A stretch of 55,659 nt of DNA, taken from assembly GCA_016463365.1 (NCBI GenBank), contig JAEMRJ010000003.1, forward strand, positions 1 to 55,659, given 5' to 3'. The stretch is from Thermoleophilaceae bacterium. GTDB lineage: Bacteria; Actinomycetota; Thermoleophilia; Solirubrobacterales; JACPNS01. Below, piece after piece: positions 24,186-32,330 of the stretch. Within the stretch, counting starts at the first letter, position 1, and every line of letters begins with the position of its first letter. A program made the position numbers and the translations under genes. The notes under the pieces are model-generated. The model saw only the letters and a list, made by a program, of their open reading frames with translations, searched no databases and had not been told where the DNA came from.

Positions 24186-25091
24186 TCAGTCTGCGAGCAC
24201 TGCGAGCGAGTCCGGGTTGTTGAGTCGCTTGACGATTCGCTTCATGCCCGTGCCGTTCAGCTTCGCCCGGTCAATTGAGCCGGCGGTGCTGCCTGGACCG
24301 GTCGGAATGCAGCCCGGACCGTCGCACGGTCCAACCTGGCCACCGGCATCCGTCCAGTACACAAAGCCACCATGGACTTCAACGTCGCCAACCTGCGCCA
24401 TCCCGGTGATGAAGTTCGGGTTCACGCCGGAGCCGCCGATGCTGGCACGGCCGATCGCGGTCCCGCCGGCGTTGCTCCAGAAGATCGAGTACTTGCTGAC
24501 GGTGACGTCCGACACTCCACCAGAAATCCCGCTGATGAAGTTGGGGTTCGGCGAAGAACCGTCGATCTCAGCGCGACCGATCGCCGTCTGGTCCGAGTTG
24601 GCCCAGTAGACGTAATTCTTGTCCGCTGCGATGGACAGAACTGTGCCGACATTGGGAATGAAGTTCAGTTTCGCTCCCGAGCCGTCAAGCCGCGCCACGC
24701 CGATCGACGTGCCCTGACCGAAGTAGATGTATTTCCCGCTCGAAGCCAGGGCGTTCACTTCGTCCGCGCCGCGGACGAGGTCCTTCCGGAAGCCCTTGCC
24801 GCCGAGCTTCTGGCGATTGATCGGACCGATGTTGGTCAGCCCGGAGTTGTAGGCGAAGAAGAGGTAACCACCGCCGGCCGCAAGGCTGCCGAGGTTGTTC
24901 TGGCCCATGTTGAAGACGTTTTTCGCCTTACCGCCACCCAACGGGGCCGACTGGATGTACTGGCTGTCTCCGCCGACGTAGATCTTCGCCTGGGCGCTGG
25001 TGGCAGCGAACGCGCCTATGAGCATGAAGGCGGTCAGGACGATCGAGAAGTTGATTCGCTTGTTGGCTTTTCGGACTTGGGGCGAGGGCAT
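24186..25091 (-). CDS. Secreted YWTD/LDL-receptor-type beta-propeller protein
   Basis: The 301-residue protein starts with a signal peptide (NFSIVLTAFMLIGAFAATSAQA, cut after about residue 35) and then consists of about six repeats of about 42 residues of the type YVYWANSDQTAIGRAEIDG, as in YWTD propeller blades. A cysteine pair (PCDGPGC) sits in the last blade. Function unknown; such folds bind partners or ligands outside the cell. I use ATG 25091 because it opens the signal peptide; the longer frame to 25199 gives no sensible N-terminus. A terminator-like hairpin lies in the leader about 110-150 nt upstream. Confidence 0.8.
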   Translation of the reverse strand: MPSPQVRKANKRINFSIVLTAFMLIGAFAATSAQAKIYVGGDSQYIQSAPLGGGKAKNVFNMGQNNLGSLAAGGGYLFFAYNSGLTNIGPINRQKLGGKGFRKDLVRGADEVNALASSGKYIYFGQGTSIGVARLDGSGAKLNFIPNVGTVLSIAADKNYVYWANSDQTAIGRAEIDGSSPNPNFISGISGGVSDVTVSKYSIFWSNAGGTAIGRASIGGSGVNPNFITGMAQVGDVEVHGGFVYWTDAGGQVGPCDGPGCIPTGPGSTAGSIDRAKLNGTGMKRIVKRLNNPDSLAVLAD

Positions 25092-25199
25092 CTGAAACCT
25101 TTGCTTGTTCGAGTGACTTCCCACGGCTATCGGCCGATCAGCCGGTGCCTTGACCCCCCGGCTGGACAAGCCCGTGAGCGTCGCCAGGCATGGGCGCAC

Positions 25200-25239
25200 A
25201 AAAAAACGCCCGATCCCGCCTCGCGGCGGTTTCGAACGT
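25200..25239 (-). terminator. Terminator-like hairpin upstream of the YWTD gene
   Basis: Bases 25206-25239 fold into a stem with a TCGC loop (11 of 15 arm positions pair by Watson-Crick rules) followed on the - strand by seven T. The T-tract side matches the terminator at 24117-24156 at about 24 of 26 positions (24111-24136 against 25194-25219). No - strand gene is seen to its right, so it may be an attenuator in the leader of the YWTD gene or the end of a small RNA. Confidence 0.6.
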
Positions 25240-25381
25240 ATGGGTGATTATCGGCAAACCGGACCAGAACCTTTAGCGATTTCTGCAAATTCTTCTTAAC
25301 TGTCAAGAAATCCAACTGTGAACGTCGCTCAGCTCGTAAACACGTTGAACGAACAGTCACGAATAGAAAGAGAAGACCGCA
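25240..25381. other. Intergenic region between YWTD gene and small membrane protein genes
   Basis: No gene is supported here. A TTGACA box on the - strand (25301-25306) could start a transcript that runs through the hairpin at 25200-25239 toward the YWTD gene, but no good -10 box is seen. The + strand end carries AGAGAAG before the ATG at 25382. Confidence 0.5.
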
Positions 25382-25570
25382 ATGAACAACAGTGAATCCG
25401 CCTATCAGAAGGCTCGCGTGCTGATCCTTGTAGCCGCATTCTTGTCATTCGCCTTCTCCGTTTCGTTGTTCTTCCTCAGCGACGAGATGCAGGGAATCTT
25501 CGTAGGACTGTGGGTGCCTTCGATTCTCAGCCTCGGCACATTCATCGCGCCGGCGAGGAGGCAGTCATGA
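25382..25570 (+). CDS. Small two-helix membrane protein
   Basis: The 62-residue protein has two hydrophobic helices (about 12-32 and 38-57) with FVGLWVPSILSLG in the second, and a short positively charged end. I do not recognise a function. AGAGAAG lies seven bases before the ATG. Its stop overlaps the next small gene (ATGA), so the two are probably made together, like small subunits of a membrane complex. Confidence 0.65.
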   Translation: MNNSESAYQKARVLILVAAFLSFAFSVSLFFLSDEMQGIFVGLWVPSILSLGTFIAPARRQS

Positions 25571-25701
25571 GTCTGCTGGGAATCTTCATTGTCGGGCTTG
25601 TGGTAACCGGTATTGTCGCCGCCGCATGTGCGCTGATCGTTGCCGGAATCATCGCCGATCGCAACGATCGGCAGGAGAGCTACGGCGAAGAGCAGGGCTG
25701 A
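25567..25701 (+). CDS. Tiny single-pass membrane protein
   Basis: The 44-residue protein is one hydrophobic helix (LLGIFIVGLVVTGIVAAACALIVAGII spans about residues 3-29) followed by a charged tail DRNDRQESYGEEQG. GGAGG sits six bases before ATG 25567, a strong ribosome binding site, and the start overlaps the stop of the preceding 62-residue gene. Function unknown; the strong signal and coupling argue that it is real. Confidence 0.65.
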   Translation: MSLLGIFIVGLVVTGIVAAACALIVAGIIADRNDRQESYGEEQG

Positions 25702-25751
25702 TCGCACCAACGCGGCAGCTCGACCGGGACCGACTCTGGAAGACTGCAGCT

Positions 25752-26783
25752 GTGCAGATCGAGGAATTTGAATTCGGGCCGCGTGCCGGACTCGAGGCCG
25801 AGTTGGCTGAGCTCGGCGAACCCGGGCTGCTTGGTGGCCGCGTGGTCGCGCAACACCGCGGGTTCTGGCTGATCGCGATGGCGGACACCGACACGTCCAC
25901 CACAGAGCCGCTGCTGCTGCCGGCGCGCGGCCTTTTGCGCGAAGAACCACCGGCCGTGGGGGACTGGGTCGCGGTCGATCCGGCAGGCGCGGTTGCAGCA
26001 GTTCTGAAGCGACATGGCGCGCTCGTGCGTCAGTCGGCCGGCGAGGCGACTCAGGCGCAGGTCCTCGCTGCGAACGTGGACCTCGCCCTGGTGGTCGAGC
26101 CGCTGCCGGAGCCCAACGAGCGACGGGTGGAGCGGCTGGTTGCGCTTGCCGTGTCTGCCTCCGTACCGGTTGTTCTGGTTTTCACCAAGTCCGACCTCGA
26201 TCCCGATGGACAAGCAACCGCCGAGCGGTTTGCCGGCGAACTTCCGCTCACCGCTGCGCTCGCCGTCAGTGCGCGGTCAGGCGCCGGCCTTGACGAACTT
26301 CGGTCGCTGCTCAGGCCGGGCCGGACGGCGGCGCTGTTCGGCGGGTCGGGCGCCGGAAAGTCGACGCTCGTCAACACGCTGCTCGGGGTCGAGCGTCAGG
26401 CCACGCGACCGGTGCGGGCCGGAGACAGCCGCGGCCGGCACGCCACCGTCACGCGTGAGCTGATCGCCCTGCCTGACGGGGCACTGATCATTGACACACC
26501 AGGGCTGCGGGCGATCGGGCTGTGGGAGGGCGCCGAGGATGTCTTCCTCGACATTGAAAATCTTGCAGCGCAATGCCGATTTGCAGACTGCAGGCATGAG
26601 ACCGAGCCCGGGTGCGCCGTCCGCGACGCCGTCGAGCCCGAACGACTCGCCGCGTGGCAGAAGCTGCTTGCAGAACAGGAGTCGCTGGCCGACCGCAAGG
26701 CCGCTGCCGCCGAGCGAAAGCAGCGAAGCCGTTCGCTCAGCCGCCGGATCAAGGCGGCCGAGCGCGCGGAGCGAAATCGCTGA
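25752..26783 (+). CDS. rsgA: Small ribosomal subunit biogenesis GTPase RsgA
   Basis: The 343-residue circularly permuted GTPase helps mature the 30S subunit. Order is OB-fold, then GTPase with G4 TKSD at 145-148 first, G1 GGSGAGKS at 197-204 and G3 DTPG at 248-251, then a zinc knuckle C275-x4-C280-x-H282-x5-C288 and a basic helical tail rich in Arg and Lys. The first suitable start is GTG 25752; upstream in-frame sequence crosses the small membrane protein gene and is not coding. Length is usual. Confidence 0.93.
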   Translation: MQIEEFEFGPRAGLEAELAELGEPGLLGGRVVAQHRGFWLIAMADTDTSTTEPLLLPARGLLREEPPAVGDWVAVDPAGAVAAVLKRHGALVRQSAGEATQAQVLAANVDLALVVEPLPEPNERRVERLVALAVSASVPVVLVFTKSDLDPDGQATAERFAGELPLTAALAVSARSGAGLDELRSLLRPGRTAALFGGSGAGKSTLVNTLLGVERQATRPVRAGDSRGRHATVTRELIALPDGALIIDTPGLRAIGLWEGAEDVFLDIENLAAQCRFADCRHETEPGCAVRDAVEPERLAAWQKLLAEQESLADRKAAAAERKQRSRSLSRRIKAAERAERNR

Positions 26784-26827
26784 GGGCAACTCCTCGTATT
26801 GCGCTTGCGACTCCTGAACCGGCTCGG

Positions 26828-29458
26828 CTATTGCTTTGCGGCGTGGTTGCGACCAGCGGCGAAGGTGACGTGCCACGACCGCTTGCGACGACACTGCCAG
26901 ACAATTCCGATCGTGAGGCCCGGCCGGTTGTCGTCCTGACCGGGGTCAAGGAACGTCAGCTCGTTGGCCGCCGGTTCGTCAGCGCCCCATGCGAAGGGTT
27001 GAGACGTGTCGCCGCCCAGCGGCTTGAGCGGTGCGGCGACGGCTGCCGCGACGGGCGGTGCGACGGGGACATCGGCTGGCGCGACTCGCACCGGCGACCC
27101 GGCGCTGGCCCCCTCGCTTATTCCGAAGCGATCGTGGAAGCGTCGCATGGGTCCCGGGGCCCACCAGTTCCACCTGCCCAACAGGGTCATCAGCGCCGGA
27201 ACCAACATGACTCGCACGATCGATGCGTCGATCGCTACCGCCAGAGCCGCGCCGATACCCAGCTCCTTGATGAACACGATTCCCGAGGTGCTGAAGCAGA
27301 TGATTGCGACGCAGAACAACAGTGCTGCTGAGCTGATCACGCGACCAGTCCGCGCGACACCGTTGGCCACGGCATCGTGGTCGTTCTCTCCGTCGTCATG
27401 CAGCTCCTTGATGCGACTGAGCAGAAACACCCCGTAATCGGTCGCCAGACCGAACGCGAGGGCGAACAGCAGCACCGGCTGGGTCATCTCCATCGCCCCC
27501 TGGCTCTCGTAGCGCAGCAGGCCCTCCAGATGCCCCTCCTGGAAGATCCAGACCAGAACGCCGAAGGTCGCGCCCAGGGTGACCAGATTCATCAGGAACG
27601 TCTTGATCGGCAGGATCACCGATCCCGTCATCATGAACAGCGCGATGAACGTGACCGCACCGATCAGCGCGAGGGCGTGCGGTGTGCGCTCGAGGATTGA
27701 CTGCCGTTGATCCACAAATGCCGCAGATGTGCCGCCGACCTGGCGCGCGGTCGGCGAGTCGAGCGCACGGATATCGATGACCGCCTGCTGAGTGGCGGGT
27801 GAGTAGAGCTTGTCCTTGGAGTAGACCTCAAATCGCCAGGTGCCTTTGCCCATTGCAGTGGTTTCACCGATCGCCTCGACCCCGGGAACCGCCTTCACCT
27901 GCTTGGCGTACGCATCGATGCGATCGGTGAACCGTTCCAGCCGGTCAGCTCGGCGCTCGAGCCTGCGACGGCGCGAATCAAGTCGCGTGGAGCGACGTTC
28001 AAGGGAAGTGGATTCGCGCTGAATGCGTGCCGCTTCGGCCTGCATCTGAGCCGGCGAACCGGCAAACGCACCTGACTGCAGCCGCACCGATCGGCGCTCG
28101 AGTCGTGCGGAGTCATCGCGCAGGGAATTGGCGCTGCGACGCACTCTGCGTGCCTCACGCCCCACGGCCACGGCATCGAAATTCTTCGACTGCAGCAGAA
28201 CCCAGAGCCGCGCATTGGCGTCATTCCGCGGGAAGCCTGAATCGACAGTCTCCTGCACGACGCGCGGTGCGACATCGCGCCCGAGGACGGTCGAATCGAC
28301 CGAAGTGAATTTGATCGCTGCCGCCGGCAGCGTCAGGACGGCGAGCAGCGTGAACGTTGAAACAGCGACCAGCGCCGGTCGTTTCATCACCCACTCCGCG
28401 AGCCGGTGCCACTGCGCCATCGAGTGCTCGGCGGATCGGCGCGGAATGCCGAAACGGTCGATTCGCGGGCCGAGCAGCATCAGCAGGGCTGGCACGACAG
28501 TCAGAGCGACCGTTGCTGACACCAGCGCGACCGTCGCACCGCCGATTCCCATTGAGTAAAGAAACTTCAAAGGAAATATTGCCATTGAACCGAGTGCCGC
28601 CGCAACCGTGACGGCGCTGAACACAACTGTCCTGCCAGCCGTGCCAACGGTGCGCCGAACCGCCTCGGCCGTCTCGGCTCCGACGGCGATTTCTTCGCGG
28701 AAGCGAGTCACCAGAAGCAGCGAGTAGTCAATCGCAAGCCCCAGCCCCAGTCCAGTGGTGAGATTGAGCGCGAAAACCGAAAGGTCAGTGAACCCGTCAA
28801 ACATGCGAATCAGCGCGAAGGTCAAGGGGATCGTGATCCCGCCCACAAGCAACGGCAGCAGTGCGGCGATCAGTCCGCGGAACACGAACAGTGCGATCAC
28901 AAACAGCAGCGGAAAAGCGATCAGTTCAGCGCGCTTGAGGTCTTGCTCGACGGTCTCTGAAACCGTGTGCATCACGACCTCGCCGCCGCCCAGCCGAACT
29001 CTCGGTATCGCGTCGATCGGGTCGCGAAGCCGCGCAAACGCGGCGCCTTCGGGTGCCTCGGGCTTGAGGTTGGCGATCACGATCGCTGAGCGGCCGTCAT
29101 CGGAAATCAGCGACTTGTCGACCCGGGAACCGCTGAACGGTGACTTGACGACTGCGATGTCTTCATCGCGGTCGAATTTGCGGGCCACCTTGTCGACCAG
29201 TCTGCGTCCACCCGTGGAATCGATCGGCCTGCCGTACTGCACCAGTGCGACAAACTCGCCGCGCACATCGACGTCGGTCACGTCAGCCAGGTCATCCAGA
29301 GCTTTGCTCGATTCCGAGTCCGAGGCAGCGAACCCCTGGCCCGAGAGTCGGTCCGTCAGCCCGGCGCTGAAAGTGAACGACACGGCGGTCACCACAGCCA
29401 TCGTGGCGAGGACCTGCCAAGGCCGTGTCGTCGCGAGACTGGCGAGCAGCCGCATCAC
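26828..29458 (-). CDS. MMPL/RND family exporter with coiled-coil insertion
   Basis: The roughly 876-residue exporter has the two-fold RND plan: TM1 at the N-terminus, a first extracytoplasmic domain, TM2-6 at about 180-370, a second extracytoplasmic domain, TM7-12 at about 585-760, and a Pro/Ala-rich tail. LGLGLAIDYSLLL near 240 and ATDYGVFLLSRIKE near 670 carry the conserved Asp/Tyr of the proton relay. MMPL proteins export lipids or hydrophobic compounds using the proton gradient. The second domain holds an Arg-rich coiled coil of about 90 residues (about 430-520, RLERRS-type repeats). Start is 29458 (GTG) or ATG 29455. It follows the PadR gene by about 42 nt on the same strand. Confidence 0.88.
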   Translation of the reverse strand: MMRLLASLATTRPWQVLATMAVVTAVSFTFSAGLTDRLSGQGFAASDSESSKALDDLADVTDVDVRGEFVALVQYGRPIDSTGGRRLVDKVARKFDRDEDIAVVKSPFSGSRVDKSLISDDGRSAIVIANLKPEAPEGAAFARLRDPIDAIPRVRLGGGEVVMHTVSETVEQDLKRAELIAFPLLFVIALFVFRGLIAALLPLLVGGITIPLTFALIRMFDGFTDLSVFALNLTTGLGLGLAIDYSLLLVTRFREEIAVGAETAEAVRRTVGTAGRTVVFSAVTVAAALGSMAIFPLKFLYSMGIGGATVALVSATVALTVVPALLMLLGPRIDRFGIPRRSAEHSMAQWHRLAEWVMKRPALVAVSTFTLLAVLTLPAAAIKFTSVDSTVLGRDVAPRVVQETVDSGFPRNDANARLWVLLQSKNFDAVAVGREARRVRRSANSLRDDSARLERRSVRLQSGAFAGSPAQMQAEAARIQRESTSLERRSTRLDSRRRRLERRADRLERFTDRIDAYAKQVKAVPGVEAIGETTAMGKGTWRFEVYSKDKLYSPATQQAVIDIRALDSPTARQVGGTSAAFVDQRQSILERTPHALALIGAVTFIALFMMTGSVILPIKTFLMNLVTLGATFGVLVWIFQEGHLEGLLRYESQGAMEMTQPVLLFALAFGLATDYGVFLLSRIKELHDDGENDHDAVANGVARTGRVISSAALLFCVAIICFSTSGIVFIKELGIGAALAVAIDASIVRVMLVPALMTLLGRWNWWAPGPMRRFHDRFGISEGASAGSPVRVAPADVPVAPPVAAAVAAPLKPLGGDTSQPFAWGADEPAANELTFLDPGQDDNRPGLTIGIVWQCRRKRSWHVTFAAGRNHAAKQ

Positions 29459-29500
29459 GAAGGTCAGGAGATCCTTTCCCGCAAGCTCATCGCTCAGCAG

Positions 29501-30076
29501 CTACTTCACCGAGACTCGACCTATTGGAAAATCTGTTGCTGGGCGATCACTCACCTGATCGGAGAACTGATCGCACCAGCCGATCACGTACTCATAGAGT
29601 CCGACCCCGAAATCAAGTGTCGCGAGTTGGAGTTCGTCGGCGATCTCCGGAACGTCCTCGCCGACAGCTTTGATCTGCCGAAGCTGGATCGCGCGTTCTG
29701 CGCGTATCGCCGCGAGCTTCTCCAGCAGCAGATCGCGATCGAGGCCGCCGGCAAAGAAAAACTTCAAAAGTCCTTCATCACGGATTTCAAGACCTGCGCC
29801 CGGTTCTTGGATCCAACTGTTGAACGCCGCCTGGCCGGCGGGTGTGATGGCGTATTCGGTTCTTGGCCGACGTCCGTTGGCAAGCTCGGTACCTGCCACC
29901 AGCTTTTCGGCCTCAAGGCGCTTGAGTTCGGGATAAATCTGGCTGTAGCTCGACGGAAAGAAGAAGCGCGTCGAGATGTCGACATGTCCTTTGATGTCGT
30001 AACCGCTCATCGGCTGCTTCTGAAGCAGCCCAAGAATCACGCACGCGGTGTTTGACAACATATTGAAGTCCAACAT
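29501..30076 (-). CDS. PadR family transcriptional regulator
   Basis: The 191-residue protein has the PadR winged helix (ACVILGLLQKQPMSGYDIKGH at about 11-31, SYSQIYPELKRLEAEKLV at 43-60, YAITPAGQAAFNSW at 75-88) and the Vir-type C-terminal helical domain used for dimerisation. PadR proteins usually repress a nearby exporter or detoxification gene; here the MMPL exporter follows on the same strand, so I infer control of it. Start is ATG 30076 or ATG 30061 (MLSNTACV). A perfect TGTGA-N6-TCACA site and a near-palindrome ATACCGG-C-CCGGCAT (30074-30088) lie at the promoter. Confidence 0.85.
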   Translation of the reverse strand: MLDFNMLSNTACVILGLLQKQPMSGYDIKGHVDISTRFFFPSSYSQIYPELKRLEAEKLVAGTELANGRRPRTEYAITPAGQAAFNSWIQEPGAGLEIRDEGLLKFFFAGGLDRDLLLEKLAAIRAERAIQLRQIKAVGEDVPEIADELQLATLDFGVGLYEYVIGWCDQFSDQVSDRPATDFPIGRVSVK

Positions 30077-30098
30077 ACCGGCCCGGCATATACGAGCT

Positions 30099-30116
30099 AT
30101 GTGAATCGCGTCACAT
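30099..30116. promoter_or_regulatory. CRP/GlxR-type palindrome before the padR-MMPL operon
   Basis: ATGTGA-ATCGCG-TCACAT is a perfect inverted repeat whose core TGTGA-N6-TCACA (30100-30115) is the consensus of CRP-family regulators. It lies 23 bases before the PadR start. A PadR-type ATGT...ACAT operator is the other reading. Confidence 0.55.
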
Positions 30117-30124
30117 TGCGAAGC

Positions 30125-30739
30125 TCAGGAGAACAACGGCAGTATGTGCGCCCTGGCGAATTCTTTCGTGGCTTCATTGCTACTGGTGTCGATTGCGCCT
30201 TCAGGCGTGAGCAGGAGGGACCAGAAAAGCCGGACGACGATCTCCATGCGCACCCGCAGCCACGCTTCGTCGCGGAGCTCCGGCCTGTCGCGAGCGGCAT
30301 TTGACTGGACCATCAGCGTCAGCAGGTCACGCGATGTCTCAATCGCGTATCTGCCCCCGGTGGTGAGCCGGCGAACAACTTCGTCCGGTTCGGTTTCGAA
30401 GACACGCCGAAGCGCCTCATGACCACGCACATGGTCGAATGAAAATGCGAATCCCTCCGCAACTCGGTCCGGGAACTCCGCATACGGCTCGAGCGCAAGT
30501 TGAAGAGCGGTGACGAATTGCTGAACCTCATTCACAACGACGGCCTCGAACAGCGCGTCCTTGTTGGCGAATCGTCTGAACAATGTCGCCTGGGACACTC
30601 CGGCCCGCTTACTGATGTCCGTCAGCCGGGCTCGCCGCGCGCCGACGATTCCGACCTCTTCAAGCGTGGCGTCGATGATCTTCTGGGCGATCGGATCGCT
30701 TTCAGGCACAGGCGCGATGGTGAGAGAGTTTGATAGCAT
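30125..30739 (-). CDS. TetR family transcriptional regulator
   Basis: The 204-residue protein has the N-terminal TetR domain (IIDATLEEVGIVGARRARLTDI, KRAGVSQATLFRRFANKDALFEAV at about 47-70) and a helical ligand-binding domain. It is divergent from the secreted propeller gene at 30778, with only 38 bases between start codons, so it probably controls that gene and itself. GAGAGT-N13-ACTCTC (30724-30748) overlaps its start. Ligand unknown. It is followed by padR on the same strand. Confidence 0.87.
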   Translation of the reverse strand: MLSNSLTIAPVPESDPIAQKIIDATLEEVGIVGARRARLTDISKRAGVSQATLFRRFANKDALFEAVVVNEVQQFVTALQLALEPYAEFPDRVAEGFAFSFDHVRGHEALRRVFETEPDEVVRRLTTGGRYAIETSRDLLTLMVQSNAARDRPELRDEAWLRVRMEIVVRLFWSLLLTPEGAIDTSSNEATKEFARAHILPLFS

Positions 30740-30777
30740 TTCACTCTCATTATGTCACAATTTTTAATGGGGGAACT

Positions 30778-32316
30778 GTGAAACACGCGAAGCAAGTACT
30801 TCTGCTGATCGCCGCGGTGGTGGCGCTGACAGCGATTCCGGCCGGCTCGGCCTCGGCTCTGGTTCCGGTGCCGATCCCGGGCGACAATCTTGGAATCGTT
30901 GTTCCGGGCTTCGATGGTTCCCCGGCGACAGCCAAGCGGCTCAAAGCAAACAATGTGCCCACGCATCCGTTCATGGCTCCCAACGGCAAGAGCAACATCC
31001 ATGGAGATGCTTGGCAGACCGACACTTACTCGACTCCTGGCCCCCTGGGATCGTGGACGACTGTGAACAGCACTCTGCAGGCCGCCGAGTGCGCGTCGGT
31101 CGCATTTGATGCGAAGGGACGAATCGTCTCAGTCTGCGTCGGTCTGACGTCGCCTAAGCTGGTGCTCCTGGACCCGAACAACCTTCGTGAGCTGGCCAGT
31201 CATGTTCTGCCGGCCCGCCAGAACGACGGCGGCCTGTTCGGCTCCTTCACGGATTTCTCGGGTGGCGGATATTTCTTCCTTGATCACCAGGATCGCGCGG
31301 TCGTGCCGACCAGCGATCGGCGAATCCAGATCTTCAGCGTCAGAACTTCACTCTTCGGCCCGAGCTTCCGGCGCGATGCTGACTATGACCTCGCCCCGTT
31401 CGTGGCAGCTGACGATCAGATTGTCGCGGTCATGCCCGACTGGAGCGGGCGAATCTGGTTCGTGTCCCGGAAGGGCGCCGTCGGGAACGTGAATCCGACC
31501 AGCGGCGCGGTCAAGGTCTTCGACACCGGCGAGCGGATCGGAAATTCATTCGCGGTCGATGAGACCGGCGGAGTGTTTGTCGTGACCGACGCTGCGCTCT
31601 ATCGGTTTGATGCCGATGGCAACGGCGCCCCGACCGTCGCCTGGCGCGAGGCCTATCCGAACACCGGCGCTCAGAAGCCGGGTCAGACGCAGGCTGGATC
31701 GGGAACGACTCCGACGCTGATGAACGACGGACTGGTTGCGATCACAGACAACGCAGATCCGATCAACGTTGCAGTGTTCAAGCGCGATGCCGTCGCGGCG
31801 GGCGACCGTGAGATCTGTAGCCAGCCGGTGTTTTCCGCCGGAGCCTCGGCGACGGATCAGTCGTTGATCGCGGTGGACAACTCGCTTGTGGCCGAGAACA
31901 ACTACGGATATGACGGCCTCGACGCGACGCTGCTGGGCAAGACGACCAGGCCGGGCATCACCAAGCTCACCGTCGATGCAGACAACGGGGACTGCTCGGT
32001 GGACTGGACCAGCAACGAGATTTCACCGTCAGCCGTGCCGAAGGTTTCAACTGCCACGGGGCTCATCTACACCTACACGAAGCCCGCTCGCAACGACCTG
32101 CTGAATGCCTGGTATTTCACTGCGATCGACTTCTGCACAGGTGAAACAAAGTTCCGTCGCCTTGCGGGAACCGGATCGTTGTACAACAACAACTTCTCGC
32201 CAGTGACCCTCGCGCCGGACGGTGACGCGTACGTCGGAGTGATCGGCGGGCTCGTGAGGATCGCCGACCTCTTCAAACCGACCGGTGCATCGTCGAACGC
32301 AGCTCCGGCCTGTTGA
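30778..32316 (+). CDS. Secreted beta-propeller-like protein, family A
   Basis: The 512-residue protein starts at GTG 30778 with GGGGGAA upstream and a signal peptide (KHAKQVLLLIAAVVALTAIPAGSASA, cut near residue 26). The mature part has repeated beta strands such as VNPTSGAVKVFDTGERIGNSFAVDE and ALYRFDADGNGAPTVAWREAYP, then TPTLMNDGLVAITDNADP. The same block order is found in the protein at 46704, so these are paralogs. Function unknown; an extracellular enzyme or binding propeller is likely. TTGA overlap with the sulfatase frame suggests an operon with it. Confidence 0.72.
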   Translation: MKHAKQVLLLIAAVVALTAIPAGSASALVPVPIPGDNLGIVVPGFDGSPATAKRLKANNVPTHPFMAPNGKSNIHGDAWQTDTYSTPGPLGSWTTVNSTLQAAECASVAFDAKGRIVSVCVGLTSPKLVLLDPNNLRELASHVLPARQNDGGLFGSFTDFSGGGYFFLDHQDRAVVPTSDRRIQIFSVRTSLFGPSFRRDADYDLAPFVAADDQIVAVMPDWSGRIWFVSRKGAVGNVNPTSGAVKVFDTGERIGNSFAVDETGGVFVVTDAALYRFDADGNGAPTVAWREAYPNTGAQKPGQTQAGSGTTPTLMNDGLVAITDNADPINVAVFKRDAVAAGDREICSQPVFSAGASATDQSLIAVDNSLVAENNYGYDGLDATLLGKTTRPGITKLTVDADNGDCSVDWTSNEISPSAVPKVSTATGLIYTYTKPARNDLLNAWYFTAIDFCTGETKFRRLAGTGSLYNNNFSPVTLAPDGDAYVGVIGGLVRIADLFKPTGASSNAAPAC

Positions 32317-32330
32317 GTCCAACTCCGGAC

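Noticed and set aside
25127..25360. Open frame of 77 codons on the - strand over the hairpin at 25200-25239
   Set aside because: It crosses a terminator-like hairpin, has no ribosome binding site and an implausible sequence.
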